DNA from: Saprospiraceae bacterium
GTDB taxonomy: Bacteria > Bacteroidota > Bacteroidia > Chitinophagales > Saprospiraceae
DNA: 57,963 nucleotides
Direction: 5' to 3'
Assembly: GCA_020628645.1 (NCBI GenBank)
Contig: JAHDES010000039.1
Span: 1-57,963, forward strand
Every line of letters starts with the position of its first letter. Position 1 is the first letter of the stretch. Shown one piece after another: positions 8,467 to 16,830 of the stretch. Under the pieces are notes generated by a model, which was not told where the DNA came from, made no database searches, and was given only the letters and a program-made list of their open reading frames with translations. Position numbers and translations under genes: made by a program.

Positions 8467-9945
8467 TTACTTCAAAATTTTCTCCAAACGTTCTTCAATT
8501 TGCACTTGTCGATTACGTTTGTTGATGATCGTCGGAGGAGCAACGCGTTCAGCACAATCCGTTACCGAACAACGTTCGCAAGTGACGTTTACTTCATGAA
8601 TAGGAATGGCAGGATCATTTAAAAATTGGATTTCGCGCTTGGCATCTTCATTGATAAGTAAACCAATCGTAATACTTGTATTTTTATTGGGAACAGGATA
8701 AGATGGGTGTGCAATTGTCATACAAAGGTACTCATCTTGTGTGCCAATGTATTTGGTACGTTGAATGCCAAATACGGGCTTATGTGTCGTGCTATTGCTT
8801 TCAGGAAGCTGTTTGAATAAAGATAGCGCAATCCAACGTCTACAGTAATGTTCTAAAAGTCCATTCGAATGAGGGCGATGCTTACGATTGAGGTGAAGTT
8901 CTTTATCTATTTTAACGGTATCTTTTTCAGCATTATGGAAACAGCGGATGAAATACACATTTTCAATTCCAAAAAAGGTAGGAATCACATTAAATCGTTG
9001 GAACAAAACAGAAGAAGATACCTGATATTTTTGGGTAAGCTTCAATAAACAATCATCTTGCCAAACCTCAGACTTGAAAATTGCACGTATATCTCGAATA
9101 AAGGACTCTCGATTGACTAATAACGCCACAGCAAAATAGCCTGCTTTATAGTTGTTGAGTACTTCTTCAAAGGATTTAATTTTATGGAAACTAGAAGTGA
9201 ATGGACGTTGTTTGAGTCCTAAAAAATTAAAGGCAATTTCTTTTGCCAATTGATAGGCGCGTTGCTTATCATCGAGTTTACCATTTAATAAAAGTTGCTT
9301 CTTTTTTTCATTGAAGAGAGAGCGTAAATGCTGTAATTCTGGAAAAGCATCTAAGCCATCATTTAAAATGGTATAATTAAAACGATCTTCTAATATTTTG
9401 GCAAAAACAGTAGAAGGAACAGCTCCTCCAACGGGTATATCGTATAGTTTGATAAAACGATCGGCTTCTTGTTCAATATCCTCAAAATAATTATTATTCA
9501 ATTCCTGATACGCCCGTAAGGCACGAAAATAGAAATTTTCTTCTCGAACGGCATAAGTTCTAGACAACTCCACTAAGGTAGAAATAAATGCGCCTACTTT
9601 TAAGGGCGAGTTGGCGATGATTTCTACTACTTTAGATAAATCAATTCCAAATAAATCTAAGGGGAGTTCATTCAAAAAATTGGATTGCAATAATGCACCC
9701 ACAGGAGCTAAACCATGCGACAATTTAGTGGATGTTAGTTCTTCTGTTGGTGTTTCAAGGGCATTGGCGAGGGTTTGGATTTTGTCTTGTTTGGGGTATT
9801 TTTTACCTTTTTCAATTTCATTGAGGTAGGAAACAGACATACTCGTTTGCTTAGATAAATCCGCAAAGGATAATCCCTTCTGCAAGCGTAGTTGCTTGAC
9901 TTTTAGCCCAAAAATGATTTTATGATTTGTACTCTTTTTTGCCAT
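8467..9945 (-). CDS. XRE-family regulator, ScfR/IrrE-like architecture
   Basis: A 492-residue DNA-binding protein: a helix-turn-helix of the XRE type (about 10-66, with LRLQKGLSFADLS and SVSYLNEIEKGKKYP), a central DUF955/IrrE-like region, and a C-terminal Cys cluster (Cys456, Cys459, Cys464). This order is typical of short-chain acyl regulators such as ScfR/PrpR/RamB. Where IrrE proteases have HExxH, this protein reads AKEIAF, so no zinc peptidase site is visible. It probably senses an acyl-CoA or related metabolite; that is inference from the family. No fatty-acid or propionate genes lie beside it. Confidence 0.8.
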   Translation of the reverse strand: MAKKSTNHKIIFGLKVKQLRLQKGLSFADLSKQTSMSVSYLNEIEKGKKYPKQDKIQTLANALETPTEELTSTKLSHGLAPVGALLQSNFLNELPLDLFGIDLSKVVEIIANSPLKVGAFISTLVELSRTYAVREENFYFRALRAYQELNNNYFEDIEQEADRFIKLYDIPVGGAVPSTVFAKILEDRFNYTILNDGLDAFPELQHLRSLFNEKKKQLLLNGKLDDKQRAYQLAKEIAFNFLGLKQRPFTSSFHKIKSFEEVLNNYKAGYFAVALLVNRESFIRDIRAIFKSEVWQDDCLLKLTQKYQVSSSVLFQRFNVIPTFFGIENVYFIRCFHNAEKDTVKIDKELHLNRKHRPHSNGLLEHYCRRWIALSLFKQLPESNSTTHKPVFGIQRTKYIGTQDEYLCMTIAHPSYPVPNKNTSITIGLLINEDAKREIQFLNDPAIPIHEVNVTCERCSVTDCAERVAPPTIINKRNRQVQIEERLEKILK

Positions 9946-10127
9946 TGTGAATGCCTATAATTCCCTATTGAATAAATATTTAAGCATAAAAGTAATAAAA
10001 AAACTAGAGAGGCGTATAAGATGGAGTGCAAGTGTAAGTTTGAAGTGCAAACTCAATTTTTTAATCTATAAATATACTAATACCAATAGACTAATACGTT
10101 TTGGAGATAAGAAAATAATCATTTGGC

Positions 10128-10135
10128 TATATTTG
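10128..10135 (+). promoter_or_regulatory. Promoter -7 element for secreted amidohydrolase
   Basis: TATATTTG matches TAnnTTTG exactly, 39 bases before the ATG at 10175. TTTTGG upstream (10099-10104) is a possible -33 element with a longer than usual spacer of 24. Confidence 0.45.
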
Positions 10136-10174
10136 TGCTTATAAAAACAAAAACCATCAAACTATAACTTAATC

Positions 10175-11506
10175 ATGCAGCATACCTTTATTCTTAGTTT
10201 ACTCACACTTTTCTCTTCTATTTTATTTGGACAGCAAACGATTTTAATAGAAAACGTCACGGTCATTCCTTTACACATCAATCAAGTTTGGGAAGAAAAG
10301 GATGTGCTTATTAAAAATGGAAAAATCGCTAGTATTGGACAAAGCAATGATGACGATTTATTTGATGATGATATCAAAACCATTGATGGAACTGGAAAAT
10401 ATCTCTTGCCTGCCTTTGCAGATGCTCACGCTCATTTGCCCAAGGAAGAAGCACTCGAACCTTATTTTTTAATGAATCTAATGAATGGCGTTACCACCTT
10501 ACGCTCTATGAAAGGAGAAGATTGGCATTGGGAGATTGAGGAAGATTTTCCTATGGCACCCAAAATTATTTTGACAGCACCTCCAATTAGTAGTCGAACC
10601 ACTTTATCTGAATTTGAGATATTTGAGTTGATGGATAGCTATAATGAAGATGGCTATGATTATGTCAATATTCAAGGTGTAAAAGACAAAGCTACCTTTG
10701 ATCATATTGTAGAAGCCAGTAAAGAATTTGGATTAGAACTTGTGGGCAATTGCCCTTCAAGTGTGGGAATTTCACAAGTTTGTCGTTCTGGTGTATATCG
10801 ATCTATTGAACATTTAGGGGGCTTTTTTCAATTAAGAGATTTTGATGCCATTGTAAAGGCAATGAATCTTACGGTAGCGCGAAATATCTACCATTGTCCT
10901 ACGATGGAATGGTATTATACCGAACAATTGGATTCTGATTCACTTCGTTCGCGTGAAGGAACAAAATATATTGATTCAGAACTCATTCGTAGATGGGATA
11001 ATAAATTAGTGATGTATGAGTCAGATTTTGAAGAAGAAGATGAATTGCGAGCAGAACGTAGAAAAAAACGCAAACAGTTTCGCTCTAGAAAAAATTTATT
11101 AGGTGCGTTGTATCGTCAAGGAGGAAAATTATTAGTGAGTCCTAATGCTTCTCGTCCTTATGTGATGCCGGGTTATGCCATGCACCAAGAAATGCTGCAT
11201 CTTGCCAATGCTGGTATTTCTAATTATGATGTATTAAAAGCTGCTTGCTACAATTTGGCGGAAATGGAAAAAGAGACCAATTATTGGGGAACGATAAAAG
11301 TGGGGGCTTCACCAGATTTAGTTTTACTCAAAAAGAATCCTTTACGTGATATTGAAAACACAAAATCAATAGAAGGAATTATTTTCAAAGGTAAATACCT
11401 TAGTAAACGCAATTTACAACGCATTTTAGAAAAACAATTAGAGCCAGAAGAAGAGGTAGAAGTGGAAGAAACTCCTAGCACAGAAGAAGATGATGGAAAT
11501 GAGTAA
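10175..11506 (+). CDS. Secreted amidohydrolase-family protein with acidic tail
   Basis: A 443-residue exported protein (signal peptide 1-20 ending FGQQ). It has a small beta domain, then FADAHAHL with the H-x-H metal motif (His85, His87), and the C-terminal GTIKVGASPDLVLL typical of the imidazolonepropionase/prolidase-like amidohydrolases. Middle metal ligands are less obvious: a His in SIEHLGGFF near 214 and one in YHCPTMEW are candidates. An acidic tail of about 25 residues rich in Glu ends the protein. Substrate unknown. It converges on a T9SS hydrolase gene across a strong terminator. Confidence 0.85.
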   Translation: MQHTFILSLLTLFSSILFGQQTILIENVTVIPLHINQVWEEKDVLIKNGKIASIGQSNDDDLFDDDIKTIDGTGKYLLPAFADAHAHLPKEEALEPYFLMNLMNGVTTLRSMKGEDWHWEIEEDFPMAPKIILTAPPISSRTTLSEFEIFELMDSYNEDGYDYVNIQGVKDKATFDHIVEASKEFGLELVGNCPSSVGISQVCRSGVYRSIEHLGGFFQLRDFDAIVKAMNLTVARNIYHCPTMEWYYTEQLDSDSLRSREGTKYIDSELIRRWDNKLVMYESDFEEEDELRAERRKKRKQFRSRKNLLGALYRQGGKLLVSPNASRPYVMPGYAMHQEMLHLANAGISNYDVLKAACYNLAEMEKETNYWGTIKVGASPDLVLLKKNPLRDIENTKSIEGIIFKGKYLSKRNLQRILEKQLEPEEEVEVEETPSTEEDDGNE

Positions 11507-11517
11507 GGCTGATCTCC

Positions 11518-11556
11518 GCTAGAGCTATTAAGTTGAATCTAGTTAATAGCTCTAGC
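11518..11556. terminator. Bidirectional terminator
   Basis: GCTAGAGCTATTAA (11518-11531) pairs perfectly with TTAATAGCTCTAGC (11543-11556): a 14-bp stem with an 11-base loop between two convergent genes. T-runs are weak on both sides. Confidence 0.65.
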
Positions 11557-11563
11557 AGAAAAA

Positions 11564-12856
11564 TTAATTCATTTTTAGCATAGTATGTACATACAAATTG
11601 CTATGATTATCATTATTGATATGCACAAAATACATTCCAGCAGGTAAAGTAGTGAGATCAATCTCAATTTGATTATTAACACCCGTCAAAGTTTCGTAAA
11701 TCATTCCCGAAGCATCTATAATTTGAATGGTATAATCTCCTGTCAAACCATTAATAACGAAAAAATTAGTAAATGGATTGGGCAATAGCGTTATACAATT
11801 GGCGTCAACTTCTACACTTGCCGTAAGGGTTAAGGCTTCACAAATCAAGTCTTGTCGCTCATCATTTGGATCAATACCACTTCCATGATTTCCAGTAGGA
11901 TATTCAAAATACTCAAAGTCAGGAGCTATAATTCCATTGGTATTCATTTTTGCAGCTAGTCGTTGACTATGCTCTACTTCTACCACAAAATCCACAGCCC
12001 CATGATGTACTTGGAGGGGCAGTGGCAAACGATCATCGAAATAGTAAACAGAACGCATCAATAATTGATGGCGAGCTTCTGCTAATGTGATTAATCCATT
12101 AACATACGGTTGAGCAGCTTCATTATAAACGGTAGCTTGAGGTGGATTAAGTCCGCCCATGCCTGTATCTATAAAATTCTCAATATGCTCTTGATAACCT
12201 GGGTGTGTAATGTGATCCGTTGCACCAAAGTAGACAACTGCTCGGTTAATACGAGGATCGCGAGCAGACATTAAATAGCTTACGCCACCACCTCTACTGC
12301 CCCCAAACACACAAATTCGACTGGGGTCGGCACCTGTAACATTGGCGAGTACACCATTTAATAAAGCCAAAACATCATCAATATCTCGATCAAATTCACT
12401 TACAGTTCCATCAGAAGTGAATGTTCCTAAATTTAAAACGTCAGTCCGCAATTCTTCTCCTCGAAAGGAAGGAGCAGCTACCACAAAATCTCGAAAGCAC
12501 CCTTGCAAACCACCTATAATACCATAACCTGTTCCTCCTGTTCCACCATGATTGACGATAAGAACGGGATAATTTTGGGTAGGGTCATAATTTTCAGGAT
12601 AGCGTAAAAAGGCATAATGGGTTTGATTGGGATCATTTTCAACATCATGTGAGACCACATCTATGTCTAGTCCACCAAAAGTTGTAGAAGCTTCTACTTG
12701 CCAATTGTAGACATCTACATCACGACTTTCCCAATCCGTGATTACAGCATCAATTTCTGCTTGGGTAGGAGTAGCGAAAAGGTCAGAAAGATCAGTTTGA
12801 GCCAATAAATGAAGTGAAAAAAATAGAAAAGTTGTCAATGAAAAGAGCACTCTCAT
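11564..12856 (-). CDS. Secreted alpha/beta hydrolase with T9SS sorting domain
   Basis: A 430-residue protein with a signal peptide (1-20, ending LLAQ). It has a prolyl-oligopeptidase-like/esterase hydrolase domain with nucleophile Ser187 in GGSRGG and likely Asp289 (GAVDF) and His324 (GNHGSG). The final 80 residues begin LLPNPFTN and end in a short basic tail, a type A T9SS sorting domain. The product should be exported through the outer membrane and anchored or released. HGGTGGTG at about 103-110 would form the oxyanion region. Possible activities are peptidase, feruloyl or acetyl esterase; the sequence does not decide. Confidence 0.88.
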   Translation of the reverse strand: MRVLFSLTTFLFFSLHLLAQTDLSDLFATPTQAEIDAVITDWESRDVDVYNWQVEASTTFGGLDIDVVSHDVENDPNQTHYAFLRYPENYDPTQNYPVLIVNHGGTGGTGYGIIGGLQGCFRDFVVAAPSFRGEELRTDVLNLGTFTSDGTVSEFDRDIDDVLALLNGVLANVTGADPSRICVFGGSRGGGVSYLMSARDPRINRAVVYFGATDHITHPGYQEHIENFIDTGMGGLNPPQATVYNEAAQPYVNGLITLAEARHQLLMRSVYYFDDRLPLPLQVHHGAVDFVVEVEHSQRLAAKMNTNGIIAPDFEYFEYPTGNHGSGIDPNDERQDLICEALTLTASVEVDANCITLLPNPFTNFFVINGLTGDYTIQIIDASGMIYETLTGVNNQIEIDLTTLPAGMYFVHINNDNHSNLYVHTMLKMN

Positions 12857-12979
12857 AAGTAGCTATTGTGTTAAGTTTGGGTAATAGAATTTGACTTTTA
12901 AAATACAATTTTTTGAAGAAAGAGTACAAGCTTTTTTAAAAAAATATTTTAAGCTACCTATTCCTCTCAAATCTTATTC

Positions 12980-12987
12980 TATCTTTG
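12980..12987 (+). promoter_or_regulatory. Promoter -7 element for permease pair
   Basis: TATCTTTG matches TAnnTTTG exactly and lies 21 bases before the ATG at 13009. No good -33 element is seen. Confidence 0.45.
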
Positions 12988-13008
12988 GTAGTGTAAGTTT
13001 TCAGATTC

Positions 13009-14409
13009 ATGTTTACATACCTACTCAAACGACTATTACTTTTTTTTCCTACTTTAATTATAATCTCCTTGATTATTTTTGGAATTAGTCGTCTGTCCTC
13101 TATTGATCCAGTAGCACAACAATTAGTTGAATTTGAAGAATTAAGTTTTGAAGCATTACAAAAAGAACAGCAGCTTTTAGCGAAAAAATGGGGTTTAGAT
13201 AAGCCTGTATTTTATTTTACATTAAGTTCAAAAGCCTATCCCGATACTTTACATAAAATTGGATTGGAAGTGGAACGACAAGCTTGTGAAAAACTCATTG
13301 CACAATATGGAAATTGGGATAAAATTCAACTCTATCGTCAGGCACTTTTTGATTTTGAAGCGCATGTATATCAATTGCCAGATAGTTTGTCCAATCAAAA
13401 AATTGAAATAAGGGCCAAAACTGGACAATTAATTAGTAATTATAAAGATGTAGTGCTTACAAGTCTTTTGGAACAACTACAAACGATTTTATCAGATAAT
13501 ACAATTGTACAAACGAAATTATTTCTATCTTTTGAAAGATTAAATCAAAGCTATCAAACGCTAAAAACGAATACAACGCTTCAACTTTTATACCTTCCAA
13601 GTTTTCGCTGGCATGGTTTGAATAACCAATATCATCATTGGATTAGTCGATTTTTTATTGGTGATTTTGGACTGTCTTATTATGATGCTCGTCCAGTTGC
13701 GGATCGAATTTTAGAAGCTGCGAAATGGACAGTATTGTTGAATTTGATTTCTATATTTTTAGCATATTTGTTATCGATTCCCTTGGGAGTATTTTCAGCA
13801 GTGAAACGAGGTACAGCTTGGGATAGTCTATTGAGTACCTTATTATTTATGCTATATTCCTTACCCTCATTTTGGGTAGCGACTATGCTGATTGTATTTA
13901 TAACGACACCTGAATTTGGGATGGATTGGTTTCCCACAGCAGGGGTAGGACGTTTAGATGATTCTGCTTCCTTTTGGCAACGCTGTTGGAGTTATGCTTG
14001 GCATTTAACATTACCTGTTTTTTGTTTGACTTATACAGCTTTGGCATTTATATCTAGGCAAGTACGAGGGGGGATGTTAGATGTGTTTGGTAAAGATTAT
14101 ATTCGAACGGCTCGAGCTAAAGGCTTATCAAATTCAAAAGTAGTTTGGAAGCATAGTTTTCGAAATGCATTGTTTCCAATTATCACTCTTTTTGCAAGTG
14201 TACTACCTGCAAGTTTAGCGGGTTCTGTGATTATTGAAAATATTTTTAGTATACCGGGGATGGGACGTTTAGCATTAAGTGCGATTTTTCAAGCAGATTA
14301 TCCTGTTGTATTTACCATACTATTAATTACAGCAATTTTGACCATGATAGGAAATCTAATTGCGGATATTCTTTATAGTTGGGCAGATCCAAGAGTAACA
14401 TTCACTTAA
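13009..14409 (+). CDS. Opp/Dpp-type ABC permease (DppB-like) with large periplasmic insertion
   Basis: Inner-membrane permease of the peptide/nickel ABC family. TM1 is at about 11-28. The expected WGLDKP follows at 61-66, and FFIGDFGLSY appears only at 215-224; usually these lie about 20-30 residues apart. The intervening ~140 residues are soluble, helical and Gln/Leu-rich. The C-terminal half has five TMs and the EAA loop DYIRTARAKGLSNSK (about 363-377). The next gene encodes the DppC-like partner. No ATP-binding or substrate-binding gene is adjacent, so those subunits must be encoded elsewhere. Confidence 0.9.
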   Translation: MFTYLLKRLLLFFPTLIIISLIIFGISRLSSIDPVAQQLVEFEELSFEALQKEQQLLAKKWGLDKPVFYFTLSSKAYPDTLHKIGLEVERQACEKLIAQYGNWDKIQLYRQALFDFEAHVYQLPDSLSNQKIEIRAKTGQLISNYKDVVLTSLLEQLQTILSDNTIVQTKLFLSFERLNQSYQTLKTNTTLQLLYLPSFRWHGLNNQYHHWISRFFIGDFGLSYYDARPVADRILEAAKWTVLLNLISIFLAYLLSIPLGVFSAVKRGTAWDSLLSTLLFMLYSLPSFWVATMLIVFITTPEFGMDWFPTAGVGRLDDSASFWQRCWSYAWHLTLPVFCLTYTALAFISRQVRGGMLDVFGKDYIRTARAKGLSNSKVVWKHSFRNALFPIITLFASVLPASLAGSVIIENIFSIPGMGRLALSAIFQADYPVVFTILLITAILTMIGNLIADILYSWADPRVTFT

Positions 14410-14430
14410 AATTTTTGATAAAATATCTAA

Positions 14431-15720
14431 TTGACAACCGAATCATCACATACAACAGCTCAAAGTTACGGACAACGCATTCGAATGCAGTTCTTTAAAA
14501 GTCGGAGGGCAAAATGGTCGCTTCGTATCGTTTATGTGTTATTATTTATAGCGGTATTTGCAGATTTTATTGCCAATGAAAAACCCATTTATTGCCAAAT
14601 AGAAGGAATACATTATTTTCCTATTTTGCACGAATATGCAGAAAATTTAGGTTGGACAAAAAAAGAGAAACGCTTTTTACGAGGAGAATGGCAAGACTAC
14701 GAATATGAACGAGTAATTTTTCCTCCCATTACCTACTCGCCATCTTCTATTGATTTATACAACAAGTATAAAAGTCCATTTGAAGAACAAACAATAAAGG
14801 CTAGTCATTTCCGACATTGGTTAGGTACGGTGGATGTTGGAAAAGATGTTGCAGCAGGTTTAGTACATGGTACTCGTATTGCCATGATGGTGGGAATTAT
14901 AGCTATGTTGATTGCTAGTATTATTGGGATATTGATGGGAGCTTTAGCAGGTTATTTTGGAGATGATGGATTTGAGTTGACTAGAGCAAAATGCTGGATG
15001 GGATTGTTCGGAATTTTAGTGGGATTATTATGGGGGTGGTGGTTACCTTGGAATAGCATTCTATTAGCAGCGGAAGAAGAACAATTTTTTATAGCCTTTT
15101 TAAAAGGAATAGGAATTCTTATTTTGTCTTTAATTCTTTTTTTTCTACTTGCAAAAGGATTAGAACGAAGCCCCTTTTTTAGTACTAAAGTAAGTATTCC
15201 ACTAGATATTTTAGTGATGCGTCTTATTGAAGTATTCAATTCTGTACCAACTATATTTATCTTACTGGCAATTATTGCCATTTTAGAAAAATCGTCCATT
15301 TTTCATGTGATGTTGGTGATTGGTTTGTTGCGATGGACAAGAATAGCCCGTTTCATTCGATCAGAACTACTACGTATACGTAGTTTGGGATTTATAGAGG
15401 CCAGTAAAGCAATGGGATTTTCTAATGTTCGTATACTCGCACGTCATGCAATTCCCAATGCACTAACGCCAGTTTTAATAACTATTGCATTTGGTATTGC
15501 AGCTGCTATTTTGCTGGAATCTGCCCTGTCTTTTCTGGGCATTGGGGTAGGCCCTGACGAAATGACTTGGGGGAAACTACTCAATTATGCAAGGATGAAG
15601 ACGAGTGCATGGTGGGCGGCAATATTTCCGGGAATGGCGATTTTTATAACGGTGACTGTATTTAATTTGATAGGAGATGGATTGAGTGATGCGCTTGATC
15701 CCAATAAACATGAGCGTTAA
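14431..15720 (+). CDS. Opp/Dpp-type ABC permease (DppC-like) with extra two-TM insertion
   Basis: Partner permease. TM1 is at 30-47, HWLGTVDVGKDV precedes the transport core, and the EAA loop EASKAMGFSNVRILARH is in the C-terminal part. Between GALAGYFGDD (about 170-179) and SIPLDILVMRLIEVF (about 255-269) sits an insertion of some 75 residues holding two extra hydrophobic segments; in typical family members these motifs are nearly contiguous. The frame opens at TTG 14431, directly after an in-frame stop. It is preferred over ATG 14485 because residues 13-30 resemble the usual cytoplasmic lead-in. It lies 21 bp after its partner and is surely co-transcribed. Confidence 0.88.
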   Translation: MTTESSHTTAQSYGQRIRMQFFKSRRAKWSLRIVYVLLFIAVFADFIANEKPIYCQIEGIHYFPILHEYAENLGWTKKEKRFLRGEWQDYEYERVIFPPITYSPSSIDLYNKYKSPFEEQTIKASHFRHWLGTVDVGKDVAAGLVHGTRIAMMVGIIAMLIASIIGILMGALAGYFGDDGFELTRAKCWMGLFGILVGLLWGWWLPWNSILLAAEEEQFFIAFLKGIGILILSLILFFLLAKGLERSPFFSTKVSIPLDILVMRLIEVFNSVPTIFILLAIIAILEKSSIFHVMLVIGLLRWTRIARFIRSELLRIRSLGFIEASKAMGFSNVRILARHAIPNALTPVLITIAFGIAAAILLESALSFLGIGVGPDEMTWGKLLNYARMKTSAWWAAIFPGMAIFITVTVFNLIGDGLSDALDPNKHER

Positions 15721-15728
15721 AAAAGAGA

Positions 15729-15756
15729 AGGCTATATCTTATAAGATACAGCCTTT
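15729..15756. terminator. Terminator between convergent genes
   Basis: AAGGCT...AGCCTT enclose the palindrome ATCTTATAAGAT, with one mismatch in the stem. The minus strand continues into TTCTCTTTTTT, so it best serves the leftward MscS gene; it may also stop the permease transcript. Confidence 0.6.
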
Positions 15757-15797
15757 CACCTAAAGTGTATTATAGTTCGTTATTTTTTATTTGTCAT

Positions 15798-16598
15798 CTA
15801 GATGTTTTTGATACGACGAGCAGGATAAGCTACCTCAATGCCTGCATCTCCAAAGGCTTTCTTAATTTCTTTATAAGAATTAAAATAAACATCCCAATAG
15901 GTCGCATCTGTTGCATAAGGACGAACTGCTAATAAAATATTATTTTCATCAAATTTTTCAATTTCAATGGTAGGTTCATCAGGAAGACGTTCGCTTACTT
16001 TATCTAAAGCCCCTCTAATGATACCTTTGATTTTATCAAAATCTTCTTCATAAGGCATCGCCACATTTAAATCTACCCGTAACTTTCCATTTGCCGTTAA
16101 ATTAGTCATGATACCACTTGTTGCAATACCATTTGGCATAATCACTTTTTTATTATCCAAAGAGTTAATGATAGTATTAAATACTTGAATTTCTTCAACA
16201 TGTCCAACAACGCCTTGAATATCTACTAAGTCTCCAACGCGGTATGGTTTGAAAATTAACACCATAACACCAGCCGCAAAGTGACTCAATGTACCCGACA
16301 TAGCTGCTCCAATTGCTAAACCAGCACCAGCAATTAATGCTGCAAAAGCTGTAATTTCGATACCTACTACACCAGCAGCAGATATAACCACCATAATTTT
16401 CAGTAAAACACTTATCAAAGACTGAAGAAAAGGAATAAGATCTTCATCTAATCCAGATTTTTTCATGTTTCGGCCAATGACACGATTAATCATGCCAACA
16501 ATCCAAAATCCAATAATTAATACCAAAATAGCTGCTACTAATTTTGGTGCCCACGCTAACATGGTATCAAATAGTGTTTGTAAATTAATATTTTCCAT
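15798..16598 (-). CDS. Small-conductance mechanosensitive channel, MscS family
   Basis: Inner-membrane osmotic safety valve of 266 residues from the start at 16598 (MENINLQTL). Three N-terminal hydrophobic segments are followed by the pore helix, with the Gly/Ala-rich run AGAGLAIGAAMSG. The cytoplasmic beta domain carries FKPYRVGDLVDI and the family's VIMPNG motif, then an alpha/beta C-terminal domain. An upstream in-frame ATG at 16676 would add 26 hydrophilic/aromatic residues not seen in the family, so it is not used. Confidence 0.93.
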   Translation of the reverse strand: MENINLQTLFDTMLAWAPKLVAAILVLIIGFWIVGMINRVIGRNMKKSGLDEDLIPFLQSLISVLLKIMVVISAAGVVGIEITAFAALIAGAGLAIGAAMSGTLSHFAAGVMVLIFKPYRVGDLVDIQGVVGHVEEIQVFNTIINSLDNKKVIMPNGIATSGIMTNLTANGKLRVDLNVAMPYEEDFDKIKGIIRGALDKVSERLPDEPTIEIEKFDENNILLAVRPYATDATYWDVYFNSYKEIKKAFGDAGIEVAYPARRIKNI

Positions 16599-16801
16599 TA
16601 GAAAGTAATGTTTGTAAGAGGGTGTTCTAAAATAAGATTTATATGGTATATTGACGTGAAAACACACATTAGTCACACTCTATAAAATATTTGTAAAGGA
16701 ATAGTAGGGTGTTTTTTGATTTCAATCAAGAACAATTTGTCTTTGTCTGCTACTACACTAGAATGTTAGCTTTAAATGAAGCAATTTTAATTTATCTAGC
16801 G

Positions 16802-16809
16802 TATTTTTG
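16802..16809 (+). promoter_or_regulatory. Promoter -7 element for CotH-family gene
   Basis: TATTTTTG is an exact TAnnTTTG match 21 bases before the ATG at 16831. The -33 region is not convincing. Confidence 0.4.
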
Positions 16810-16830
16810 GAAGAAATAACATAAGTCAAT

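Noticed and set aside
16599-16676. N-terminal extension of MscS from ATG 16676
   Set aside because: The added 26 residues are unlike the family; the next in-frame ATG at 16598 starts with the expected channel helix.
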